A stretch of DNA of 64,000 nucleotides from Eopsaltria australis (Eukaryota; Chordata; Aves; Passeriformes; Petroicidae). The notes under the pieces are model-generated. The model saw only the letters and a program-made list of their open reading frames with translations. It was not told the DNA's origin and did no database searches. This document shows, one piece after another, positions 23,301 to 35,300 of the stretch. Both the position numbers and the translations under genes were made by a program. Numbering within the stretch: position 1 is the stretch's first letter; every line of letters starts with the position of its first letter. The stretch covers positions 62,001 to 126,000 of the forward strand of contig JAVTVJ010000834.1 in assembly GCA_034509425.1 (NCBI GenBank), given 5' to 3'.

Positions 23301-26300
23301 AGAGCTGACGAAGTTCTTTAGCCAAGGACAGCAAGATGAAGCAGCTTGAGTTTTCTCTCTCTCTCTCTCCCCTCCCCCCCAAACCATGTGGGCTAGTAGT
23401 TCCCAGGCCATGTGGTCTGGGAGAGACCTTACCCAGTTGGTGCGGAGGGGAGGAGAGCAGAGTCTTTCTTCTGCGAACTGGAAGCCTCATAGAGAAGTTC
23501 TTCAAGTGCTTTCTTGGTTTTATGAGGGTTTTTTTTTAGGTAGGTGGAGTTTATGCTGGCTACTTCATTTCCGACTCCACCTCCTCTTTCTACACCGGGA
23601 ATTTTTAATAGCAATTACCTTATGACAGTGAGATATTGTGGCAAGCTGTCTCCTGCTATATTTGTGGTGGCTTGTTCTTCCCTCAGCCCAGCTCTCAAGT
23701 CCCAATGAGTACACATGGTACATGAGAGATTGAGTGGGAGGAAAGATGGCTGAGCTCCAGTGAGTGGAAGTCAAAGACAGAGCTGTGTTAAATCACAAAC
23801 TGTACACCCCAGGCAGTGGGAAGTAAAGATAACTTCCCCTTCCACCCTTCCATCTGTGCATGACTCAGTGCTTCCAGGGTCAAACCCAGTGATCTCTGCT
23901 CCCAAACATTTCTCACTATGGAAGACCTTTTCAGGGAACAATACTGGTAGGGTTGACATCTGTGAGTCTCCTTTGTAGGCAGAGCAGTTCAGGGATGGAC
24001 ACAGAGGAGGTATCACTGAGGTGTCTTTTTCACATGTCAGACTTGCTCTGCAGGCTGCCAGGAGCCCAGGAGAACCTTGGTCTTCTGGAGTGACTCAAGC
24101 CTAAGCTCTCTCTTTGTCTTGCAATTGGCACTGCAACAAGCACTAAGGGACTGCTGATTCACACCAGGCTGCTGAGCCTTGCAAAAGAATCCAGCATGAT
24201 AAATTCCTTTTGTGCTACCTGTGTGACTGCGCTCTTCAGCCAGCAGCCACGTGACTGCAGTGTGCTCTGGGAAGTGTCATGCACTACCCTCAGGCCACAC
24301 AAGTTCAATCCAGCTGTTCAAACAGGTCACAGACACCACTTTTTAAGGCTTTTGGTTTCATCAGTCATCTTTGAAACGCTGCAGGTCCTTGAAGAATACT
24401 TTCAAGATGCTGAGCACATTTTCATGGGTTCATTCAGCCTTCTGCAGGGAACATGGTTGAACTGAATGTTGCTCACAGTTGAGTCTGAGATGTCAATAGT
24501 ACAGAGGCTAAAAAGTACTGAGGTAAAGAAAGAACCCTCAGATCCCTCCCTAAAGGGCTGATTTGGATTGAGACTTGAGATCTCTCTGGGTAAGCATTCC
24601 CTTGGTCAGAACAATGATACTGCAGCAACCCGTGACATTTGTTTGCTTGAACAACAGGCCTTCCCACCACACAGCACACTATGCACAAACCCACCACACA
24701 ACACCCTATGAAGCTGCTGCTTCTTGGTAGCCACCTTGAACACAGGTGGTCAATACAGAAACTGAACACAAAAGCTGCAACTACATAGAAACCCTTCTTC
24801 CTCTCCTGGGAAAACTTGCTCCAAGACTGGCTTGACTTGCTCTAAAAGACACCTTGACAATTTGCAACAGCTTCTACAGAGGGATGCTGGCTGTTCAGCC
24901 TGGTTGCTTTCCACTCCAAAGGCAAGCATATGTGATAAAAAGCCCCCAAAGCTGAATCCCTCTTTGGGTTTAGGATACTGCATGATTTCTGAAAAACACC
25001 ATTGAATCAAACATCCTGCTGTAGTTTAATGCCAGGAACTCCCATGGTCCCTGCACTAACTGAACTGCTCAAAATATGCTGGCATTTGGCGACTTCAGAC
25101 TGTTTGAATATGTATATTTTTAATTTTTTTTATAAGCTCTGCCCCAGTAGGATTCATTTTACAAACACCTTCAGATTTCTGACACTGTGTCACATCTGGA
25201 TTTACTTATGATGGATTACAGATCTGGTTTACAACATTTAGCAGGCACAAGAGCTTCCAAGCATTGTCCCATGACTTCACACAGCACTGCTGCAAATCCC
25301 ACCAGGAGGATGCCAAGTTCCACCAGCTCTCTGGGGACCCTCACTTACCCCCACCAACTCGGCAGGTTTGTGCAGGTGAAGAAATGAGTATTAAGATGAT
25401 CTGAAGAGACAACACTATTATCTGACACCCAAACTTCATCCTTGGGTTTCTTCTTCTCCCTAATCACAGGGCCAAAAATGGAGAAAGCTGTGAAGCTGAG
25501 ATTAGCAGTCCCAGATTTGTTTTTGTAGCACATGGTAAAGGGTTCTTCTTGATGATTAATTACCTTTTGCTGGGGATGACCACATTTAAAGTGTTTCCTC
25601 TAATTCTTTCAGATCTGCCTTTGATAACAATGACCACTTTGTGTTGTTGATACAGCTGTGATTTCTGGCAGAGACAGAGGCAATTGCTCGAGTTGGTCAG
25701 ATCCACAACAAGCTTTTTTGAGATCTGGAAAAAGGAAGCCTTGATTTTAAGCCTGTGCAAGTTTTTCTTTTTAAAAAGCCTTCTGAATCTCACAGAACTC
25801 CTGTTCAGACCAGTAAAAACCGCCAAGCTCGAGGTACCTCGTGACATCAGGTAATTTTAGCTGAGAGATGCCTTCTAAAAGGTTGGTCAGCAGTTCCTGG
25901 AGCTGCATGCCAGGCAACATTCCTTGGAAACAAAAGCAGCTCTCATGTTGCAGTGCCACAGTTTCCACTGCCCCAGGACTAAAGTTAACAGTGCAGGAAT
26001 GAACAAAAGCTGGGGGAAGACTACACAGACCGACACAGTTTTAACAAAGTAATTTTCCTGGGTTGCAAGGCAATGTATACTCCAGTATCCATAGTGACAG
26101 AGAAAAAAACCCACCCAAAAGCTAATAAAGCAAATACTTTTCTTTTCCGCTGCCAAGCTGTAGATTGACAGGTATTTAAACACTCAATGCTCATTCTAAA
26201 GATGGAAAAGACAAAGTACTTCACTTGCTGTACACTTGTTAGATGCATTTTTTGGCTCACCTGGAAAATATTTCACAGTTCATGCAGTATTTGGCAAGAG

Positions 26301-29300
26301 ACCTTTCAGCTTTCTTTTCCCACAGACTGATTTTGTAGCAATTAAAAGACGTAAATAAATGGCACACATAATTTCTCTGTGACTCACACCCAGACACACC
26401 TTTTCAAACATGAACAGATAGTTATTGATAGTGCCCACATGAAGAACCGCAAAGATAGATGATAAACGTAATTTATTGTGCATTTTTCACCATGTCACCT
26501 GCACTCTTCCCATTAATCCATCTCAGCTGGATTATTTCTAGCATTCCTAACCTCTGAGCAGTTTCCAACAGCTGCTTTTATAGGCTTTTTCCTTCTCTTC
26601 AGCTATTTACAAAAAGTGTTTCTTTTCTTTCCTCTGAAATTGGCATTTTCACTCCTAAAGTGAATACTACTTAATACTCATTGAGTTCAACGTGTTCCTG
26701 TCCCAGAAAAAGTATAATTTGGACAGAAGATCCTGTATCTACAATAGCATCAGCTTTCAAAACATGGAATGGCCACCAATGAGTAGAAGAGACTGTTCAC
26801 CTTAGGAAAGGCTGACCAAGCCAGTCCATTCAAGTCACTGAACTAGATTAAAATACAGTAGTTACTTAATTTTAAAGGCCATTTTCTTTGTTTTCTGATT
26901 TTCACGCCTTTACAGTCCTTTGGGATAACTTTCAAGGTTTTGCTCCGCAAAAATGAGCCAGAGAAACTTCATATTTTGTAAGAGGATGTCTTAGGTTACA
27001 ATAGTATGTTTTCTATCACCATCTACATAAGCTGTTAAAACCAGGTAGGGCACTCTTCCTTACTCATCCCTGATAACTCCAGGGGATACCTTCTGTTAAT
27101 GGGCCATTGAGTCCCACTGATAAAACTACACCATTCCCATTGTGAGATGCTCCGCTCAGGGGGAGGAACCAATACATCCCTATCTGCATATAAACTGAGA
27201 TTTGAAGCACTATAGGCAGCTTTTTCCACTGGATTCCCAGAGGAAGACCAGACCCTTCTACACCACCACTGGACCTTCAGAGGAGAACTACACCTTTCAC
27301 AGGATCACTGCTTCAACAGAACCACATCTATCACTCCCAGAGGACTACAGCCACCATCCAATTGGACTGCTACCAACACCATGACGGACAGTGTCAGGTT
27401 GTATTCTGACTGTTAGTGTTTTTGTACTATTGCATTTATTTTAATTTTTCTATTAAATTGTAGTTCTGACTTTGAGTCTCTCACTGATTTGCTTTGAAAC
27501 TACCACAGAGGAAAAGAAAAAGACTCCTGAAATTCCTCAGAGCAAGATCTTCTCAGAAATATCAAATATTAAAAGTCTCATAGAGAGCTGGCAAACCTAT
27601 GGTAAATATTTGAATCTGAGCCCTGTGGTCTAACAGACCCTGGATCTTTTAAACATGATGTCCTGGGTTAGGCCGGAGGGGTCAAAATCTAGGAAGTGAC
27701 CGATGCTGCAGGAAGGAATGTGACTTCCTTCCTGGGAGAGAGAGCCAATAATCAGGTAGTTTTAAGGATTGATATGTAGGTGAACCAATTAAAAAGTTGA
27801 TCCGCCTTCGGGGAAAAAACCATATATAAGCAGAGACCCTCTGAAGCTCTTCTTCTTTGGACCTGCTGCTGTGTAGAGAGGAGCATCTCCTGCTTCTCTC
27901 GCTGTTAAGGCCCCAGCCCCACCCCCCCCCCCCCCCACTCCTTCCAAGGAGGGAGGGGGGGAGCGGGGAGGGGCTGAAGGGAGGTTTGGAACGGCCGGCC
28001 GTGCTGCTGCAGCCATGAATGGGGGAGGAAACCGGCTGGAATGTTCAGCAGATACAGCTCAGCCGGTGTGTCAGCTACACGAGACAGGGCCAGGCCCCTG
28101 CTCTGGGCCAGGCAAGGACCGGGCCGGACTCCATGCAGCTCAGGCCAGGCCCTGCCCTGTCATCCCGGGCCCAGATGGCCCCACCAGGCTGAGCCAGCTC
28201 CGCAGAGCCAGGCCACAGAGACTCTGAGAGCTTCTGGCATCCAGCTCGGACCTGTTCAAACAACCCGGCAGGGAGCACGTGATCATCACACTGCCAGAGA
28301 GAGAGAGACAGAGATTAACTCTGTCCATGCCTGGACTAAACTTACAGACACCCATCCTTCCTTGCACAGAGAGAGGAACGAGTGAGGACATCGACATAAA
28401 TGCAGCACAGAGACTTTACAGTCAGTGAGGAAAGCAGAACCAATGCCTAGAGGGAGGTGTATGAGAAGTGCTTTGAGATTGAAGCTGAAAACTCTTTTGT
28501 AGAACCATGGTTGGGGACTGAGCTAATAAATTCCCTGTAATATATGAAGAAATAGTCCAAAGAGGGGATGTGAGGTTCTAATTGCAGCCACTGAACTGAA
28601 ATACCAGGGTAAAGACAAGTAGGTGTTGAAAAAGTACAGCCTGATGAGAATCTTGAACCAAGAGAAAGGAGAGGCTGTGACCCAGAGCCCTGGTCCCGGG
28701 GAGAATGCTAGAGAACCTGAGTTGTCAGGAGAACCTGTGTTGCTCAGCACAGAAGAAGGGATTTTCTTTGTTGCTGCAATTGAACTGTGCATCCTTAAAA
28801 CAGGTACCCTGTGGACTGTTCATAACCCACCCAAGTGGCTGTAGGAAGGCTACTAGTGTGGGAGGGATCCACCATTAAGCTGGACTTTGCTCCGGGCGGC
28901 GGCTAATGGTGAGGCAGAAGACCCATAAAAACTGTATTTTTCTTACAGAAAATCCATGGTGTAAGCAGAAGAAACTTCTCTCCCTAAATGAACTGGAACA
29001 AGAGCTATTTCTGAGGTGGTTAACTGACTGGAGGTTGAAATGTTGTCTTTTGTATGTTGTCAGGGAGAAAGAAACGGAGAGGTGGGGGAAGGAGGGGTGG
29101 TCTGAGGAGTTTGTCCTGGTTTTTCTTGGTTTTTTTTTTTCTTTCCCTTTGTCTTTGGTATATTAATAAAGTTTCTTTGTACTTTATAAAGTTCGAGCCT
29201 GCTTTGCCTACTCCTAATCCTTATCTCACAACAAACAATCAAGTAAATTTGGGTAAGTGTGCTGGCATTTAGCCACAAACCTGAATAGGCGAACTGAAAC

Positions 29301-32300
29301 CACTACACATGACAATTCCTTCATCACAGGAAAAAAAGCTGTTGTTTTAGGTTACAATGGTATGTATTCTATCACCATCTTCATAGGATGCTGGGGCCCG
29401 GTGGAGCAGTGTTCCTGGCTCATCCCTGATGGCTGAGGGTCATGTTTTCTAATGGGCTAGCCATTAGAGCCAGGTGGGGCACTTTGCTTTGCTCATCCCT
29501 AATGGCTGCAGTTAATGGGCCATTGAGTCCCACTGATAAACTACATCATCCCATTGTGAGATGCCCCACCCAAGATGAGGAACCAATGTATCCCTAACTG
29601 AATATAAACTAAAATTTGAAACACCACAAGTCAGCTTTTCCACTGGATTCCCAGAGGAAGACCAGATCCTTCTACACCACCACTAGACCTTCAGAAGAGA
29701 ACTACACCTTTCACAAGATCACTGCTTCAACAGAATCACATCTATCACTCCCAAAGGACTGCAGCCACCTTCAAAGTGGACTACTACCAACACCCTGACC
29801 GACAGGATGTCAGGTTGTATTCTGACTCTGTCAGTGTTTTTGTACTTTTGCATTTTTCTATTAAATTGTAGTTCTGACTTTGAGTCTCTCACTGATTTGC
29901 TTTCAAACTACCACACTGTTTATGATATATTTAGAGATTCTAGAAACTATGATTCTATAGCTCTCTCCCACTCTCTTTACAGGCTTGTACAGCTGGATTC
30001 ATTCCTAAGGACCCTAGATATCCTGACAAAAGATACAGGGGTAGGAAAAGAACACCAAGACCCATCAAGGTGCTTTGAACTAAAGATATCACACCCAATG
30101 CTCAGAATACACGGTGTTGTGCTGTCATGTAAAGATGTGATAGGAAAAGATTTGGTAAATAAATGTTCATTCTAAAGTGATGCCTCAGCCACCCCTCAAA
30201 AAAAGTTCCCTGCCATTTCCTGATACCACCCAACTCCCATGTAGATTACAATGTCAATCTGTGTCCGTAAAAATTTTTCTCAGTGTGTAAAATTTATCCT
30301 ACAGAGAAAGAGAAAAATATTTGAGAGCCCATGATCATAGATTATGTCATAAATAATATATGTTACATAGAGATCTAGTGTTTGGAGGAATTCTCTCACT
30401 TTCAATACAAATCTAAATGCTCTGCATGAAATGTGTGGTTTAAGTATCCAGAATACTAAGTCTCTACACACATAATGTATCAGTGATTATAAAGAGGCAA
30501 ATTTCCCCCTTTCTGAACCAAGACAGCTGTCAAAACCTGCAGGCAGACAGTGCTACAGCTTCCCTCTCCCCAGCCTTTCTATTTCTGTGATGAGACTGCC
30601 TGAGCTCTGCCCACAGAGAGCCCCAGATACATGCAGAATGAATTTTTCCCCTTCTTTTTCCTCTAGAAGGGGCCTCTCCATTCTTTGCCCCAGTGCTCAG
30701 TCCCAGAGCTGCAGGCTGCTGCCTGGAAGTTGTGAAAACATACAGCTTAGGGGCATTGTACACTCCTGAAACCTGAGCATGCTCCTAAATGTCATTACTC
30801 ATCCAGGCAGCCTTGGTGAACTTTCCTCCCTGAATCCTCAAGTGCTTCAAGGGCTGGAGAGCTGCCAGCCACCAGCTGCACGAGATCTTAAAGAAACCCA
30901 GACCCGTTTTCATTATTTAGGAGAGCATACAAATACATTTTTAAAAAAGCAAATTGAGCAGATTGAAAATAGAAGGGGGAAGTCCTCTGTCTCATTTCCC
31001 TTCACTGCATCCTTTACTTTCATCCCCGTAAGAATAAAGAAGTCCTTAGAAACCAATATGAAAACACAAGATGAAAATTTAAGCAGATTTTGTGACATCA
31101 GGGAAAAACTCAGAAGGGACAGTGATGTCTGCGCAAGTCTTCATCCCTGGAAACCCAAGCACAGCTCAGCAGGGAACACTGCAGCATCATGGAGCAAAAG
31201 GAGGGGTTTTGCTTCCTTAGCACCAGGGATCTGCTCTGAAATTGTCTGGAGGAAGTGGAATTTCGTTCTCCTTGGGCACGAGAAGCAGCACTTCTTGCAA
31301 GCTGCAAAATGAAATTATGGTTCATGGCCTAAGTTCCCCATTCCTGGGAAGAACAGCCCTATTCACGTCAATACGAGGTTGGAAAGAGGCAGAGAAAAAG
31401 AACAAAGCAGAGACCTGTCACTGCAGCCTTCCCAGCCTCCCTCCCTTGCCAGCATTTTCTTTGAGGAAATGCAAGAGGGTACCTGAGCTTGTCAGCGATA
31501 AAGATCACCCTCCTTTCCAGCAGCAAGGAGGCAAAGACTCTGCTCAGGTGCTGCACGCTGAGGGAGGTGAAGAGGGACTTGAAATCTACGTGCTCCAGCC
31601 TGGAGTCAAGGGGCCGCCGCAGCTCGATGACCTGTTGGGGACAAAGAGAGCACAGTGAGCTCTTGCTGCCCACCCAGAGTGTGCCAAGCAAGGAGCCAGC
31701 AGGTATTTTCACAGCTAGCAGCCCTCACTGACTGCTGCTGAGCACCACACAGCAGTAACTCCTCCAACACAGCCTTTCCAAAGGCCTCCCATAAATCCTT
31801 CTTCCAGATGAAGATGATCCAGAGTCCACTCCAATAGGCACAGCATGAGATCAGCCACAAGTTCTTCCCACTGGACTGAGGACAGGGAGCTCTTCATAAG
31901 GAGGAAAACTAGTTTGTCCAGCTAGGAGTGTTTTTCATGCTTTCTGGTATTCAAGCAGCACAATGTCATGGAGCCTTTCAAATCCACACTCTGACTTTTA
32001 CAGTTATGATTTATTTATTTATTTTCTTGCTGCAAGAATCTGGATGCCTAACCTCCTGACCATAAATTTCTTTTATATCTGTTACAGACAAGAGCAGCCT
32101 GTGGGTATTTTTCTTTGTTCATATCTACTTAAATAATGCCTGTAATAGCACCTTAGCACTTCATACTCCTTAGTTTAGACAGATGCTTATCTAAATTGCT
32201 TTTGAAAGCCTCAAACACCACACATTTAATAAATCCCACAAGAAAATTACTCTAGTTCTGAACTACCCTCACCAACACCAAGCCTGCAGCTGAAACATGT

Positions 32301-35300
32301 CAGTGGCAAATCAATTACTTGTTGTCTTACTCTCAGTACACACTCAGAACAACTGGTCACATTCATCTCTGTAGGAAACTTCTTGTGTATTGAAAGGTTA
32401 TCACGTCTTCCTTTGTCCTTTGTTTTCTATATAAAGTAAACAATTTTCTCAAGCTTTGCCTGTATTTTCTAGACCCCTTAGTAAGCAGAACTACCCTTCT
32501 AAGGCTTTCTCCTAGTGGTTACATGTTTTGGAAAATGATACTCTAAATAAAATTCCATCAGTACTGGAAAGCAGAAAAATTGTTTTCCTTTATTATTCAT
32601 CCCTTCACTTGCTTTCACAATGAAGAATTTTGTCTAAATATACCACACTGTTCATTTTGCTCACTTTATGGCCCACTATACCACCAGATCCTTCTCTGAA
32701 GTACTGTTACTCACTCAGTTGCTTTCATGTTGTATTAGACTACTTCTTTTTCCTCCCAGCATTTTGCTCTTGTCCATATTGATTTTCACACCAAATCTTC
32801 AATTTACAGAATCACAGAATCATTTAGATTGGAAAAGATCTCTAAGATCATCGACTCCAACTGATCAGCACCATGACAACTAGACCACAGTGCTACATCC
32901 AGTAATTTCTTGAAGACTTGAACATGTTTCTTGAATTTAGGGGAGTGGGGAACTTTGACTTTAATCCCTTACACTCCAAAGTGCCTGTCCCCATCCCAAT
33001 GCTGTACTGTGTAAATGTGGAGTTTATGCCATCAATCAGATAATTGATGAAGAGGATCCTAGACACAGAACAGCCACAACATTCTCACAGCACACCACTG
33101 GGACTCTGCTCCTCCAGCACACATTTTTAACCAGCTTTGCATGTTCTCTGCAGTAATTTCATTTAGTTGGGACTGTTTTCAGTTGGATTGAGGAGAATGT
33201 CATCATGTAGTGCTCTGCTCAAAGCCAGCAGACACAACTTTATCAACTCGCTCACTTTCCTCCCTCTCACACTCAAGGTGATGCCTTACAAAAGGCTGAC
33301 CTGAAACAGAGGCTGGACAGAGTTAAGAGAATAAAAGAAGTATTTATTAAAACAAGGTACACTTTGGGCCATGCAAGAGTCTCTCAGAGACTACACCCAA
33401 AAATGGACCCCTAGCACGTGTTTTTGAGACAGATATACCTTTGGTTCATCTGCATATCAGAAACCCATTGTCCAATTACAGTTTCGGGTCTTGAAGTCCC
33501 ATCCCCAGCTTGTTCCCTTCTTCTCTTCGCTGCTGTCCATGGGTGTTTACATTTTGGGCTTTTGGAAAAAACTGTATGTCCTTGAAACTCCAGCCCCGAG
33601 AGAAATTGTTTCGTCTAAATGACAGTAACAGAACACTAGATGACAATTTATGGAGTTTTAGAGCAGTCTTGATGAAAAAAATAAGAGGTTAAAACCTAAG
33701 GCATCAAAGGCATACCATGCCCTGCAGTAAGTATGGCCAAAACTACCTTCAATTTGTCTCCCTCCATCTTCCCAAAGTCCTTCAGTGCTATGGCCAAAAC
33801 TACCTTCAATTTGTCTCCCTCCATCTTCCCAAAGTCCTTCAGTGCTACGCCCAAAAGCTCTGCACTCTTAAAACCCTCCTGCTGTCCTCACACTGCATTG
33901 TGTGAGATGCAACACAGATCCTCACCTTCACACTGTGAAAATGCCTTTCTCAAAGGCTGAAACATTAGCCTGGTGTGGTTTCAAGGCTTTTTTGGCCTGA
34001 TCCACACAAACAGAGGTTCTCTGTTAAGGGTGCTGGAGCACATTGTATGAACCTGTATTTTGGAAGTTAAGTGTGGTGTCCTTGAGCAGATCTAAGGTCA
34101 TGTGCTGGGCAGCACAGGACCTGCTGTCAGTGCCTCTTGGCCTCAAGGTCAATGTCCTGTTTCCTTTTGCTATATTAGGCTGTGTCCTTATGTTAATTTT
34201 TACCATAGGATTTCCATTTTGATTCTGAGGTCACTGAAGTATTCAAACCATCCCCTCTGGTCCCCTGTTTTATTCCCCACTTTCCCCCTACAGTTGCCAG
34301 ATCATCTGTCCTTGAAGATCCCCAGTGCTATGCCATGGTCCCAACTTCCAGTCATGTACCATTTGCTGGCCTGTTTCCCTCTCTCTAGGAAGTGTCTTTA
34401 CCTCTGTTCCTGAGCCTGGCAAGAAGTTCTTGACTGTAATCGTCCTGCCCAGGGCTGGGAAAGGTGCCTCCATGACACTCCTCATAAGAGGCTGCACCAG
34501 GGCTGGGGAAATGCCCCGTCTCTTCTCAACCTCATCCAAGATCTGAAATAAAGGCATGAAGACACAAAAACATGAAAATCAGGAGGAGGGAGATAACACC
34601 AGGAATGAAGTGCACCAGCATCTATCTATGTCCTTTCCTTAATCCAGTATCGACATGGAGCTTTGTATCAAAAGAAAGAAGGCAAAAGGTGCAACTGAAG
34701 GCCCTTGATTTCTTTTATCATGAGAAACATGGCTCCAGCGAGGCCACTGTAAAGCTGAAAATTTGCAAACTCCCCACTACACTCAGAGTCAGGACTCTAC
34801 CTTTTAACCTCTCTCGCATTCTGGGAGTTCTGCTGAAGGAAGAAGGCAAGAGCTGACAATCTAGTTTTCCTATTAACTGTGCTTTTGCTAGGTTCTGGAA
34901 TTAGCATGTGGTTGCCTCACCAACACCATTTCAGACCCTTTCTTCAGCTATTGGCTTCCCTGATCCCCATTCTTCAGGTGCTGGCTTCACTTTCAGGTCC
35001 CTCTTGGCCTACAGCACAAATTCCCTCTCTTTTTCCCCCCTCACCTTAGAGAAGAGATTGAAGCATCCAAGGCGACTCACAATGCAGTAAACTTCCGGGA
35101 GACGCTTCCCTTTTCCACTGGGCTTTCAAGATAAACGCACACACACACACACAAAACACCAAGGAAATGTCAGAGTTATAACTACTGCAAAGATAGAGTG
35201 ACTTGTCTCTTAGTTGTGCATCTCACTGGCTGGCTCAGAAACTGGCAGGCATTTGACAGTATGGTGGTGATGATGACAATCTGTTTGAAACCCTGGTACA

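Noticed and set aside
15749..23628. CRISPR array, tRNA, rRNA or other bacterial-type systems anywhere in the window
   Set aside because: No spaced direct repeats, cloverleaf or rRNA sequence was recognised. The repeats present are LTRs, CR1 and microsatellites of a vertebrate genome.
28015..28385. ORFs inside the long LTR (and the similar ones near 54.9-55.2 kb)
   Set aside because: They fall in the GC-rich LTR leader, differ in frame and length between the two copies, and show no conserved protein.
29616..29798. 60-codon ORFs recurring in every ERV-L LTR copy
   Set aside because: They recur only because the LTRs are repeats. They begin with non-ATG codons, and the same region is untranslated leader in the provirus.
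31606..31860. ORFs extending past the acceptor of exon 13 as a longer exon
   Set aside because: The acceptor at 31632 fits phase and homology, and sequence upstream of it does not resemble the DENN module.
33717..33905. A repeat-containing ORF over the 57-bp duplication as a tandem-repeat protein
   Set aside because: There are only two units and no start context or conservation; the duplication is a multiple of three by chance.
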